From contig CAYMUW010000002.1 in assembly GCA_964393865.1 (NCBI GenBank), forward strand, positions 80,868 through 144,867: a DNA stretch of 64,000 nucleotides, written 5' to 3'. The translations under genes and the position numbers were made by a program. Under the pieces are notes generated by a model. It saw only the letters and a list, made by a program, of their open reading frames with translations. It made no database searches and was not told the DNA's origin. Numbering within the stretch: the stretch's first letter is position 1; every line of letters begins with the position of its first letter. The stretch is from Suilimivivens sp964393865. GTDB taxonomy: Bacteria; Bacillota; Clostridia; Lachnospirales; Lachnospiraceae. Shown one piece after another: positions 8,082 through 14,913 of the stretch.

Positions 8082-8254
8082 TATATCACCTCCGCAAATT
8101 CAAGCTCCATCTGTTTTCCACTGGAATTTAAAATCTCTGCAAACATTTCACGCGTCGCTTCACGCCTGTCCTCTTCTATGCGGCAGTCGTCACAGACTCC
8201 GTTTACCGTGTCCCCCGGGTCGCATAAGCACCCACAGACGCTGCACCTAATCAT
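8081..8254 (-). CDS. Small zinc-ribbon-like phage protein, 57 aa
   Basis: Start ATG 8254 (MIRCSVCGCLCDPGD) overlaps the upstream gene by 8 bases. Two cysteine pairs, CSVCGCLC and CDDC, 15 residues apart, form a plausible zinc ribbon, followed by an acidic helix. A longer upstream frame exists but lies within the previous gene. Confidence 0.6.
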   Translation of the reverse strand: MIRCSVCGCLCDPGDTVNGVCDDCRIEEDRREATREMFAEILNSSGKQMELEFAEVI

Positions 8255-8513
8255 CCTTGCCGTCCTCCTTTGATTGTTTCCCTGTAGCGGATCCATAATG
8301 CTCCACAATCACCGCCTTGGTCCTTTTCCTCTCTTCATCCGCAAGGCTGAGGTATCCAAGAGTCTCGTACATTTCCTCTTTGCAGATATAAATGCCGTCT
8401 TCTCTCTTCACGCGTTCGATAAGCACGTCAACTCTCGTCCGAGTATCAAGCAGCTCCGCGTATTCTGTCTTTGGTATTGTTACTGTTACCGTCATCATTT
8501 CTTCTTTTTCCAT
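8247..8513 (-). CDS. Phage hypothetical protein, 88 aa
   Basis: Starts MEKEEMMTVTVTIPKTEYAELLDTR with GGGAAAATGC upstream. A predicted strand is followed by a helix (YAELLDTRTRVDVLIERV), a pattern seen in small phage proteins that dimerise. Acidic and basic residues are mixed at the C-terminus. No assigned function. Confidence 0.6.
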   Translation of the reverse strand: MEKEEMMTVTVTIPKTEYAELLDTRTRVDVLIERVKREDGIYICKEEMYETLGYLSLADEERKRTKAVIVEHYGSATGKQSKEDGKDD

Positions 8514-8590
8514 TGCATTTTCCCTTTCCCTGTGCTAAAATAACACATGATTGTTATTTTTAGTCCTGTATCGATTGGTGGTCGGCAGGA

Positions 8591-8767
8591 CTATTTTTCT
8601 TTAACTGCCGCTTTTACTGCTTTGATCATTTCATTCTGCACGTCATATCTGCGGTGAAGCTCGTCCCACAGGATATAATCCGGCAGAAATTTTGCGGTGA
8701 CCTGTTGCTCTTCCCTTGTCATGCCACTTATCCTTTTTATCAGTTCTTCCTTCTCATATTCGCTCAT
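8591..8767 (-). CDS. Phage hypothetical protein, 58 aa
   Basis: ATG 8767 overlaps the stop of the upstream membrane protein (ATGA type) and follows GGAGAGGT. The product is helical (YEKEELIKRISGMTREEQQ) and basic at its end. Too short for confident family assignment. Confidence 0.55.
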   Translation of the reverse strand: MSEYEKEELIKRISGMTREEQQVTAKFLPDYILWDELHRRYDVQNEMIKAVKAAVKEK

Positions 8768-8949
8768 ACCTCTCCTCCTTTCTTATATTTCATTCCTTCT
8801 GCGAACATTACTGCGCTGCCAAAAATGAATAATGCCAGTGCAAGCACGATGTTTACGCTCTCAATTGCCGCCGCGCCAACCATAAAAGCAATGAACCCAA
8901 CAGTGGATATGATGTCATTTACCTTTTTACTTCCCGTGTTCCATCTCAA
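8764..8949 (-). CDS. Small phage membrane protein, about 61 aa
   Basis: Two hydrophobic helices (IISTVGFIAFMVGAAAIE and VNIVLALALFIFGSAVMF) form a hairpin membrane protein. I favour the TTG start at 8949, because AAAGGAG lies 8 bases upstream; an ATG at 8976 would also be in frame. It overlaps the 3' end of the transglycosylase gene. Holin-like topology, but located in the early operon; role unknown. Confidence 0.55.
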   Translation of the reverse strand: MRWNTGSKKVNDIISTVGFIAFMVGAAAIESVNIVLALALFIFGSAVMFAEGMKYKKGGEV

Positions 8950-9403
8950 GTTCCTCGCTCCTTTCAAGTATTTCATTTGCGTATTTCGATATCCTCCCCT
9001 GCTCTGCTTTCCCCTGCGAGTCTTTCTCACCGTGGTAAATCATCAGGACTACAGCAGGGTCTTCATATTCCCCGAATAGCTCTGCAAGGTAATCCGTGCC
9101 AAGCAGGATATTGGAATATTCGTCATACACGTCTGTTATCCCGAACTTCCCGATACGACCTCTATAATATTTAATGTTTAACTGCATTAAACCAACACAG
9201 CCGTTATTTTCAGCATAAGCCTCGCCCTTGCTCTCATGCTCAATAATCGCCATGAGAAGTTCCGGGCATATCCCGTAGGATTCGCCAATCTCTATGCACG
9301 CTTCCTTTGCCGTACCGGATATGCAGGTTTCCTCTGCCCGTGCGGTCATTGGCGTACACAATGCCAGTACCGCCGCTATTATTACTGCTCTTATCTGCTT
9401 CAT
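8927..9403 (-). CDS. Secreted lytic transglycosylase-like protein (SLT fold)
   Basis: 158 aa. A signal peptide (MKQIRAVIIAAVLALCTPMTARA) is followed by an SLT/lysozyme-like domain: the catalytic-type Glu in MAIIEHESKGEAYAE, then GCVGLMQLN, the classical GLMQ motif, and a later YHGEKD segment. Such enzymes cleave glycan strands. Finding one in an early, not lysis, operon suggests a host-envelope or moron function. Confidence 0.75.
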   Translation of the reverse strand: MKQIRAVIIAAVLALCTPMTARAEETCISGTAKEACIEIGESYGICPELLMAIIEHESKGEAYAENNGCVGLMQLNIKYYRGRIGKFGITDVYDEYSNILLGTDYLAELFGEYEDPAVVLMIYHGEKDSQGKAEQGRISKYANEILERSEELEMEHGK

Positions 9404-9416
9404 GCTCCCTCTCTTC

Positions 9417-9557
9417 CTACGCCGTTACAGCGTCCTCAATATCAATACTGTATTCAATTTCCTTCGACAGCTTTTCCGATAGTTTCTCTTCGACCTCCGG
9501 CGGTATGGATTCATATGCCGTGCCGCCGATTATTATCCTTACTGACACATGTGTCAC
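9417..9557 (-). CDS. Phage hypothetical protein, 46 aa, GTG start
   Basis: GTG at 9557 overlaps the upstream stop in a GTGA arrangement. The product (MTHVSVRIIIGGTAYESIPPEVEEKL) is strand-rich then helical and acidic. Unknown function. Confidence 0.55.
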   Translation of the reverse strand: MTHVSVRIIIGGTAYESIPPEVEEKLSEKLSKEIEYSIDIEDAVTA

Positions 9558-9658
9558 CTCTTTCTTTTCCTGTCTGAAATCAACGCCGCCGCAACGATAA
9601 GCGCGAACATTCCGACTGCTCCGACGATGATTCCACAGACAAATTCCGGTATGTACAT
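9554..9658 (-). CDS. Single-span membrane peptide, 34 aa
   Basis: MYIPEFVCGIIVGAVGMF then a hydrophobic run and a basic end (SDRKRKR). AAGGAGAGAAA precedes the ATG. Overlaps the GTG start of the next gene. One transmembrane helix with the basic end likely inside the cell. Confidence 0.55.
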   Translation of the reverse strand: MYIPEFVCGIIVGAVGMFALIVAAALISDRKRKR

Positions 9659-9678
9659 CTTTTCTCTCCTTCCTGCGC

Positions 9679-9876
9679 TCATGCGCCTAAAAACATAAGA
9701 ATAATCACAAGCCATAATGTGATAAAGAAAAAGACAAGTATCAAATCCTCAAAATCAAGTCGATGCCGTTTCTGTTCATGCCTGTCCAGCCTTGCAGCTT
9801 TTAGAACCTTGTCCACGTCCTTTTCTGATTCCTCAATGCCTGTCACTACCTCTTTGAATTTCCTGTTGTCTTTCAT
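9679..9876 (-). CDS. Tail-anchored membrane protein, 65 aa
   Basis: Charged helical N-terminal 45 residues followed by a C-terminal hydrophobic helix (LILVFFFITLWLVIILMFLGA). GGAGGAGAAA precedes ATG 9876. Topology resembles small phage proteins anchored by their C-terminus. Function unknown. Confidence 0.6.
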   Translation of the reverse strand: MKDNRKFKEVVTGIEESEKDVDKVLKAARLDRHEQKRHRLDFEDLILVFFFITLWLVIILMFLGA

Positions 9877-9891
9877 TTTCTCCTCCTGTTC

Positions 9892-9920
9892 TTGCCCGGA
9901 CAGGAGATTTCTGCTATAAT
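9892..9920 (+). promoter_or_regulatory. Sigma-A-type promoter TTGCCC-17-TATAAT
   Basis: TTGCCC at 9892-9897, 17-base spacer, consensus TATAAT at 9915-9920, pointing rightward against the early operon. It would transcribe the leader of the small membrane peptide at 10010. Confidence 0.55.
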
Positions 9921-10009
9921 GCTCCTGTAGCCGGTAGCGTGTTTACTGGTTACACGGGGTTGTCCGTCTTGCACACGGTCAGCCCCACTTTTATTCATAC
10001 TGCCGTAAA

Positions 10010-10117
10010 ATGGCTCTCCATTATATAGCAGAAAAATGGATTGATTTCTTTGCCCTTGCCGTTGCCACTGGCGCATTGGTGATGTCCGTAATCTCCCTTA
10101 TGCTGTCACTGCGATAA
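10010..10117 (+). CDS. Small membrane peptide, type I toxin/holin-like candidate
   Basis: 35 aa, MALHYIAEKWIDFF then a hydrophobic helix (ALAVATGALVMSVISLML) and a final SLR. Size and shape resemble holin-like type I toxins of Firmicutes. A consensus promoter lies 90 bases upstream and its leader can fold (GGGG/CCCC arms near 9957-9988). The ribosome site is poor, as is common for such toxins. A minus-strand TATAAT at 10020-10025 could start an antisense RNA. Sequence similarity is weak, so low confidence. Confidence 0.35.
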   Translation: MALHYIAEKWIDFFALAVATGALVMSVISLMLSLR

Positions 10118-10196
10118 TCAAGCCAAATATGCTAAGCCCAAACGCAAACAAGCTGATAAAAAACGCGAGTTTCTCTCCGGGGTTTATGTCGCCCAT
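10098..10196 (-). CDS. Single-span membrane peptide, 32 aa
   Basis: MGDINPGEKLAFFISLFAF then further hydrophobic residues. Its ATG lies inside the end of the 39-aa gene, so the two are coupled. Its 3' end overlaps the antisense 35-aa peptide by 20 bases. Confidence 0.5.
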   Translation of the reverse strand: MGDINPGEKLAFFISLFAFGLSIFGLIIAVTA

Positions 10197-10303
10197 GCCC
10201 TGAATCCGTTTTTGTAATGCCAGTAGTCGTAAAAATCGTTGGGTGGGTAGACAGTAAAAAGCCAGTCCTTTCTTCCCTCACCCGTTTCTTCTGGTTTCCA
10301 CAT
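10184..10303 (-). CDS. Phage hypothetical protein, 39 aa
   Basis: MWKPEETGEGRKDWLFTVY, rich in aromatic residues (YPPNDFYDYWHY). AAAGGAGAAG sits upstream of ATG 10303. First small gene after the Cro-like regulator on the leftward transcript. Confidence 0.55.
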   Translation of the reverse strand: MWKPEETGEGRKDWLFTVYPPNDFYDYWHYKNGFRAWAT

Positions 10304-10347
10304 TTTGGCTTCTCCTTTATTTCTCTAATATTCTACTTCTTTTCTTC

Positions 10348-10587
10348 CTAAGTTTCGATTTTGTGAACTTTCTTTGTAAAAAAATATATTCCTATCTCGC
10401 CTTGTTCAATTTCAAGCGCTTCCGCTCCGGTATCTATATCTTCTTGGCTAAAATATGTTCCGTTGCGAAAAACTTTAGAAACAAAGTTCTGCGTTCTTCC
10501 TATACGCTTTGCAAAAGCTCCTTCTGTTCCCAATTTTTCTTTTATTCGCCCACGCAACTTACTATAATCATACTCCCTTACTATCAA
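10348..10587 (-). CDS. Cro-like HTH regulator (DUF739-type)
   Basis: 79 aa. Residues 8-40 (KLRGRIKEKLGTEGAFAKRI) are followed by GRTQNFVSKVFRNG, a helix-turn-helix typical of phage Cro-like proteins; FSQEDIDTGAEALEI continues the fold. It is divergent from the repressor at 10761 with paired promoters between, the layout of a phage lysis-lysogeny switch. Confidence 0.8.
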   Translation of the reverse strand: MIVREYDYSKLRGRIKEKLGTEGAFAKRIGRTQNFVSKVFRNGTYFSQEDIDTGAEALEIEQGEIGIYFFTKKVHKIET

Positions 10588-10629
10588 TTCAAGACCTCCC
10601 TTCTGTTCCGTTTTTGTGAACCTATGGAC

Positions 10630-10658
10630 ATAATAGCACCCTAACAGTAACTTGTCAA
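10630..10658 (-). promoter_or_regulatory. Leftward early promoter TTGACA-17-TATTAT
   Basis: On the minus strand TTGACA (10658-10653), 17 bases, TATTAT (10635-10630). It drives the Cro-like gene and the early operon. TTTGTGAAC-like half-sites at 10609-10620 and TTTCACATTTT near 10667-10677 are candidate operator elements. Confidence 0.7.
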
Positions 10659-10700
10659 TAACAAAATTTCACATTTTAGAAACTTTTTTTGTTTTTACTA

Positions 10701-10729
10701 TTGTAAATAAATTTATTTGATGTTACAAT
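10701..10729 (+). promoter_or_regulatory. Repressor promoter TTGTAA-17-TACAAT
   Basis: TTGTAA at 10701-10706, 17-base spacer, TACAAT at 10724-10729, followed by GGAGAAAGGA and the repressor ATG at 10761. It is back-to-back with the leftward promoter in a 170-base divergent switch region. Confidence 0.65.
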
Positions 10730-10760
10730 TCAAACATCAGCGGAGAAAGGAAAATTTACA

Positions 10761-11138
10761 ATGAAAAGCGATTCTTCTCACCGATTAAACGAATTATTGC
10801 AATATTTTGGAATTAACCAAACGGATTTCATAAAGAAAACCGGAATACCAAAATCAGCCGTGTCAATGTACTTGAGCGGTCAGAGAGTGCCGCGGCAAGA
10901 CAGGCTGTCGGACATAGCAGAAGCCTACGGAGTGAGCGAACCGTGGCTAATGGGGTACGATGTTCCCATGACAGAGAAACCCGAAGACAAAAATACTTCG
11001 TCTTCTTTTACCCTCTCCGACCTGGAAAAGCAAATTATCATAGCATACAGGAAAGCTGACGAGTTTGACCAAACGACCGTTTTAAGAACACTGCACATTG
11101 ATGATATAGAGAAAAAAGAAAGCACCGTAGCAGGATAA
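10761..11138 (+). CDS. CI-like repressor, XRE-family HTH
   Basis: 125 aa. The HTH occupies residues 7-60: LNELLQYFGINQTDFIKKTG, IPKSAVSMYLSGQRVP, RLSDIAEAYGVSEPWLMGYD. The C-terminal 50 residues are helical and lack a LexA-type peptidase, so it is not an SOS-cleaved repressor by itself; induction may use a partner. Plus strand and divergent from the Cro-like gene, so it maintains lysogeny by inference. Confidence 0.85.
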   Translation: MKSDSSHRLNELLQYFGINQTDFIKKTGIPKSAVSMYLSGQRVPRQDRLSDIAEAYGVSEPWLMGYDVPMTEKPEDKNTSSSFTLSDLEKQIIIAYRKADEFDQTTVLRTLHIDDIEKKESTVAG

Positions 11139-11308
11139 GGAAACCCATAAAAGTACATAAAAATGGAAATCTCATAACGGTTTCCGTATGGAATAGGGAA
11201 TAAATAGAACAAAGATATATAGAAACGGTAGTTAATAAATGTTTAGAAGATAATAAGGAAGAAGTACAGAAAGCTCTTTTTCTAAACGCAGACGTGAGTA
11301 TGGCTGAA
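11139..11308 (+). pseudogene. Frameshifted small-protein remnant
   Basis: Two frames join into one sensible product: KPIKVHKNGNLITVSVWNRE in one frame, then IEQRYIETVVNKCLED and a tail ending DVSMAEN in another, switching near 11201. No ATG precedes the first part; an ATA occupies the position where an ATG overlapping the repressor stop would be expected. Interpreted as a decayed gene. Confidence 0.45.
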
Positions 11309-11327
11309 AATTAGGAAGGATAAAACT

Positions 11328-11762
11328 ATGGCAATGATTAACTGTCCGGAATGCGGAAAAGAAATTTCAGACAAAGCGGCAACATGTCCGCACTGCGGAA
11401 CGCCGGTGCAGCGGAAATTCTGTAAGCACTGCGGAGCAAAAATAGACAAGGACTGTGTTGTCTGTCCAAACTGCGGAAAGCAGGTGGAAGAACTGAATAA
11501 CCAGAATATCATTATAAACAACAGTTCTTCCGCGAGCGCGGCCGCATCCGCTTCTGCCACTGTTTCGATTGTTAATTTGAAAAAAGCAAAAAACAAGTGG
11601 GTCGCCCTGTTCCTTTGCATTTTTACCGTATGCGGCCATAAGTTCTATGAGGGCAAAATAGGAATGGGGATTTTGTATCTCTGTACTTTTGGACTTTTTG
11701 GGATAGGCTGGATAATCGACATTATATCATTAGCCATGAAGCCGAACCCATATTATGTATAA
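11328..11762 (+). CDS. Double zinc-ribbon plus TM2-domain membrane protein
   Basis: 144 aa. Two zinc ribbons lie at the N-terminus (CPECGKEISDKAATCPHCG and CKHCGAKIDKDCVVCPNCG), then an Asn/Ser/Ala linker, then a TM2 domain: WVALFLCIFTVCGHKFYEGK, GILYLCTFGLFGIGWIIDII. This is a common Firmicutes architecture of unknown function. In a prophage, next to the repressor, it is a candidate lysogenic conversion gene. Confidence 0.75.
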   Translation: MAMINCPECGKEISDKAATCPHCGTPVQRKFCKHCGAKIDKDCVVCPNCGKQVEELNNQNIIINNSSSASAAASASATVSIVNLKKAKNKWVALFLCIFTVCGHKFYEGKIGMGILYLCTFGLFGIGWIIDIISLAMKPNPYYV

Positions 11763-11839
11763 ATTTTAAGAGAATAAAATCAAAGGTAATCAGGCGGCGT
11801 TTTGCCGCGTACAAAGCATTTACAAATGATGAATATGAT

Positions 11840-12037
11840 ATGTGGATGGGCGACATGATATATCTGCTCGACAACAGGGATACCACAGATTCAAATTATG
11901 TAAAAATACTCGAAGATGATATTGTAAGGATATACGGAAGATTTGACGGACTGGTAGAAACCAAAAATTATCTGAATAACACAAAAGGCGAGGAAATGTC
12001 CTTGCAAATATTGTATGCAGAGCTTATATCGGAATAA
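11840..12037 (+). CDS. Hypothetical protein, at least 65 aa, start uncertain
   Basis: The open frame has protein-like sequence upstream of ATG 11840 (RRRFAAYKAFTNDEYD) but no start codon or ribosome site there, so either ATG 11840 is used or the 5' end is lost. The body (DMIYLLDNRDTTD, DDIVRIYGRFDGL) is acidic and soluble. Expressed, if at all, with the zinc-ribbon gene. Confidence 0.4.
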   Translation: MWMGDMIYLLDNRDTTDSNYVKILEDDIVRIYGRFDGLVETKNYLNNTKGEEMSLQILYAELISE

Positions 12038-12095
12038 AACAGGCAGTCAGAAAATAAAGAGAAAATAGATACACTGCTGTGGTTTCTGTAGCGGA

Positions 12096-12127
12096 TAAAA
12101 GCGGAGGCTTGCCACTCCGCTTTTTGT
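12096..12127. terminator. Bidirectional-type terminator
   Basis: Stem AGCGGAG/CTCCGCT around a GGCTTGCCA-type loop, with T-runs on both sides depending on strand. It closes the plus-strand repressor transcript and lies where the leftward tail transcript would end after crossing the invertible segment. Confidence 0.7.
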
Positions 12128-12133
12128 TGCGCT

Positions 12134-12538
12134 TTGGTTTTTAATTCTACTTTTCTCCACTACGAAACCGTAATCGCTCCGGCATTTCCAAGCGGTGCTG
12201 ATACAGTGACCCCTTTTAAGTCATCTGCCCCCCTTGAGGTCTCTTATGACAACATTTATATATTGGATATGACAAGAATACCATATATTAGTGCGTTTTT
12301 AGTTAAAAATTATTCAAATTTTATTTTTGAGATTAAATCAATTACAACTGCAACAAATAAATTTGCTTTGTATGGTCAAAACACAAATCCTATGGATGGT
12401 ATAAGTGGTACTTTATTAAAAGATGGTATGACCCTAGGAAACACATACGCTATTGATATATCGGAATGGGATTATGTTTATTGGGGTATGCAAAGCGAAT
12501 TTGGTTGCTATTCCACAATAGTAATTACCTTAAAATAA
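12134..12538 (+). CDS. Silent alternative tail-fibre C-terminus (inverted cassette)
   Basis: The open frame shares FPSGADTVTPF with the expressed tail-fibre gene, in the same reading frame but on the opposite strand. From residue 29 it encodes an unrelated receptor-binding-like domain of about 105 aa ending SEFGCYSTIVITLK. It has no ribosome site of its own (TTG only), and its 3' end meets the expressed copy tail to tail with 10 bases between stops. Inversion between the 33-bp repeats would fuse it to the fibre N-terminus. Confidence 0.8.
   Translation: MVFNSTFLHYETVIAPAFPSGADTVTPFKSSAPLEVSYDNIYILDMTRIPYISAFLVKNYSNFIFEIKSITTATNKFALYGQNTNPMDGISGTLLKDGMTLGNTYAIDISEWDYVYWGMQSEFGCYSTIVITLK
12186..12218 (+). 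repeat. Left inverted repeat of the tail-fibre switch
   Basis: 33 bases starting TTCCAAGCGG and ending CCCTTTTA, identical to the reverse complement of 12878-12910. Confidence 0.95.
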
Positions 12539-12548
12539 ATATGTAATT

Positions 12549-13151
12549 TTATTTTACAATAACCATAATATAGGAACACACTATAGTATAATTTGCGGTG
12601 TTCGTAGCTGTAAAAGAAAGTTGTATATTATCATTTTCTTTTACAGGTATACTGTACAATGCAATATATGTGTTTGAAGCAGTGTGATAAACAGTGGGTG
12701 TTACTTCCACTTCGTTTAATGTTACGGTGCTGGTCATGGATTTTGTATAAATAATAGTGCCAAAAATTAGCAGTGTGCCATTCGACGTAGCAGTATATGT
12801 CTTCGATGCAGATGCTACATCATTAGTAAGATGTTTCTGATCAGCATTTGAATCGATGTATTCTACTAGACCACTACTAAAAGGGGTCACTGTATCAGCA
12901 CCGCTTGGAATGTATCCCCAATTCCCTTCCTCGTCTTGCGCAAATGACAGTCCGCCAAACGTATCTGATATTCTCTGCTCCAAATCGTTCATGTTGGCGG
13001 CGGAAAAAGCGTCCCCCTCCTGTGAGATGCTTCCCTCGTTTCGCACCACGTCCACCACTTCATAGCCGTCACCGGTTGACACTGTTGTCAGTTTTCTCCT
13101 GCCCGCAAACTCCACCAGCCTGTCTTTCCATGTTTTCTGTGAAAATGCCAT
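12549..13151 (-). CDS. Tail fibre/receptor-binding protein, currently expressed form
   Basis: 200 aa from ATG 13151 (MAFSQKTWKDRL), placed after GGAGGTAATGG. The N-terminal 80 residues, with EGDAFSAANMNDLEQRI and LSFAQDEEGNWGYIPSG, look like the constant baseplate-attachment part. The variable part begins right after ADTVTPF and is a Ser/Thr-rich beta domain ending SYIMVIVK. The variable part lies inside the invertible segment, so this is one of at least two fibre versions. Confidence 0.85.
   Translation of the reverse strand: MAFSQKTWKDRLVEFAGRRKLTTVSTGDGYEVVDVVRNEGSISQEGDAFSAANMNDLEQRISDTFGGLSFAQDEEGNWGYIPSGADTVTPFSSGLVEYIDSNADQKHLTNDVASASKTYTATSNGTLLIFGTIIYTKSMTSTVTLNEVEVTPTVYHTASNTYIALYSIPVKENDNIQLSFTATNTANYTIVCSYIMVIVK
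12878..12910 (-). repeat. Right inverted repeat of the tail-fibre switch
   Basis: 33 bases identical in inverted orientation to 12186-12218; lies within the expressed fibre gene at codons for PSGADTVTPF. Confidence 0.95.
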
Positions 13152-13217
13152 TTCCATTACCTCCGTGTTAATTAAATTATAGGATATCTTCCCGCGTAAT
13201 TTGTACCATTTTAAAGT

Positions 13218-13832
13218 TTAAAGCACACCAATTTCTTCGCCGCAATACGCCTCATCGCCGCAGTAAATCTTATTGTTATAGTTACCGATATAAATATAAA
13301 ACACATCATGGAGTATCTTTTCTATGTCGTTCCATTTCTGATAGTGGTTATAAGGCCTGTCCGGGACTTTTGGCGTGTTGGGGTATACAGCGTACCCCGC
13401 CCGTATATTTGTTACGTTCTCCTGAATCCGGTCAAAGTCCGCGGCCCTCGGCAGTCCGCCTATGTCCCAGTCATACTTCACGGACACCGGGACGGAGATA
13501 TACCCGCCAATAAGTTCCGTTACCCGGTCTATGCGGTTTAAGTCCGAGGCGTTCAAAAACCCTTTCCATGTCCGGCTATCAATGTCCGCCTGTGTCCTGT
13601 CATAGACAAATTCCGGCAGCGGGTAAAAGAACGTGCCGGAATACGTGCTGGTGTTCCCGGCTTCGTCCACCATCTGTAGGTCCAGATGATAATAATCGTC
13701 CACGGACTTTGGCACATTGACGCGCCATACACCGCCGCCGCCATCAAATGTATATCCTACTCCATTAACTGTCCCACCAACATATAAGATATCGCTTCCG
13801 GTATTTGATTCTAAATTTACCGTTATTAACAT
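13218..13832 (-). CDS. Phage tail/baseplate protein, 204 aa
   Basis: An N-terminal beta-sandwich-like half (residues 1-70) is followed by a helical segment (RTWKGFLNASDLNRIDRV) and WNDIEKILHDVFYIY. It ends IYCGDEAYCGEEIGVL, a C-terminal signature shared with three other tail genes upstream. Starts one base after the Ig-like protein's stop. Role as baseplate or fibre adaptor is inferred. Confidence 0.65.
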   Translation of the reverse strand: MLITVNLESNTGSDILYVGGTVNGVGYTFDGGGGVWRVNVPKSVDDYYHLDLQMVDEAGNTSTYSGTFFYPLPEFVYDRTQADIDSRTWKGFLNASDLNRIDRVTELIGGYISVPVSVKYDWDIGGLPRAADFDRIQENVTNIRAGYAVYPNTPKVPDRPYNHYQKWNDIEKILHDVFYIYIGNYNNKIYCGDEAYCGEEIGVL

Positions 13833-13833
13833 A

Positions 13834-14733
13834 TTACACCACCGTTACGCTGATTGTGACGATTCCGGATGTATTGGCCGGATTCGGCGTAATCTCCACG
13901 CTTGTTATTTCCGGAATGGTCGTATCAAGCTCTATCGTTTTTGTGACTGTCGTGCTTCTGCCGGCGGCATCTGTGGAAGTGACTGTAATCGTATTTTCTC
14001 CCTCTGCCAGCGTCAATGTCTTGGAAAAACTCCCGTCGCTGCTTACCGTCACAGCCTCGGCCGTCTTGCTGTTTAGCTTCACCGTAAGTGTTACCGGGCT
14101 TGATGTCGCGTCGTTGGTCGTTCCTGCCACCGTACAGGATGCCTGATTAGTAATCGTAATGGCCGGGCTGGTCACATTCAAGGTCGGGGGAATCGTATCC
14201 ACCGTAAATGATGCACTTACCGCAGCCGCCGCGTTGCCGTCATTATCACTTGCGGATATAGCGATCGCATGCGTTCCATCCGATAATGTGCCGGACGGTA
14301 TATAGGTACACGAATACCCGTTTGTAATGCTCGTTTTTGTGAGGGAGACGCTTGCGCCGTCCACTTTCAGGGCAATGCTGTCTGCGCTCACGCCTGATCC
14401 GCTCGTCTCGTCAACCACCGTGAACGTAATCGTAGGTTGATTGCTCTGCAGATACGCCCCGTTTGCGGGAGAAGAAAGCGTAATGGTAGGAGCTACCGTT
14501 TCGTATACCTTCAATTTTAAAGAATTTCCGACGGTGGCATCCCCATCGCCCACTGTCTCAACCGTACCAGCCGTGTTTGTTGCTTCCACCGTCACCGGAT
14601 AATATCCCCCGGAAAGGTTGTAAGACGTGACGGACGGGGCGGTTATGTCGCCCTCCCATTTCCCGGTTTCCTCATTCAGCGCCAGATTTGTCCATGAGCC
14701 ATTGATTTTTACCCTTACCGTGCTGATTGCCAT
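13834..14733 (-). CDS. Ig-like-repeat tail protein, 299 aa
   Basis: Three or more Ig/fibronectin-like repeats, marked by TIPPTLNVTSP, VAPTITLSSPANGAYLQS and TIPEITSVEI, each followed by a strand-rich Thr/Ser sequence. Such domains decorate phage tails and may bind carbohydrates. ATG 14733 abuts the stop of the 59-aa gene. Between baseplate genes and the fibre, so a host-contact role is likely. Confidence 0.75.
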   Translation of the reverse strand: MAISTVRVKINGSWTNLALNEETGKWEGDITAPSVTSYNLSGGYYPVTVEATNTAGTVETVGDGDATVGNSLKLKVYETVAPTITLSSPANGAYLQSNQPTITFTVVDETSGSGVSADSIALKVDGASVSLTKTSITNGYSCTYIPSGTLSDGTHAIAISASDNDGNAAAAVSASFTVDTIPPTLNVTSPAITITNQASCTVAGTTNDATSSPVTLTVKLNSKTAEAVTVSSDGSFSKTLTLAEGENTITVTSTDAAGRSTTVTKTIELDTTIPEITSVEITPNPANTSGIVTISVTVV

Positions 14734-14913
14734 TTATATCACCTCTATCGCTTCCCCGGCGTATTTCTCGCCGCAATATATTTTCACTGCATCAAAAGTA
14801 ATCTCTTTGTCATATACATCCACCACCACCGTTAAGGATGCTTTCTGCTTTACCGGATTAGGCGTTAATGTAACGCTGTTGAATGTTGGTCTTGATGTGA
14901 TTGTGTCCGCCAT
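14734..14913 (-). CDS. Small tail protein, 59 aa
   Basis: MADTITSRPTFNSVTLTPNP, then a beta strand (KASLTVVVDVYD) and the end IYCGEKYAGEAIEVI. ATG overlaps the upstream stop by one base (TAATG). Resembles the first Ig-like unit of the next gene plus the shared tail-end motif, so it may be a split-off module. Confidence 0.6.
   Translation of the reverse strand: MADTITSRPTFNSVTLTPNPVKQKASLTVVVDVYDKEITFDAVKIYCGEKYAGEAIEVI

Larger units (their letters stand above)
12186..12910. mobile_element. Invertible tail-fibre segment (33-bp inverted repeats)
   Basis: Perfect 33-base inverted repeats at 12186-12218 and 12878-12910 bound a 725-bp segment holding two convergent alternative 3' ends of the tail-fibre gene. 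The repeat encodes PSGADTVTPF in the same frame on both sides, so inversion is in frame. Inside each repeat, AAGCGGT and ACCCCTT arms 12 bases apart form a 26-bp imperfect dyad, the size of serine-invertase crossover sites. No invertase gene lies nearby. Confidence 0.85.

Noticed and set aside
12134..13157. Tail-fibre variation by a diversity-generating retroelement
   Set aside because: No reverse transcriptase and no template/variable repeat pair with A-specific changes; the two ends are unrelated and bounded by perfect inverted repeats, which points to inversion.
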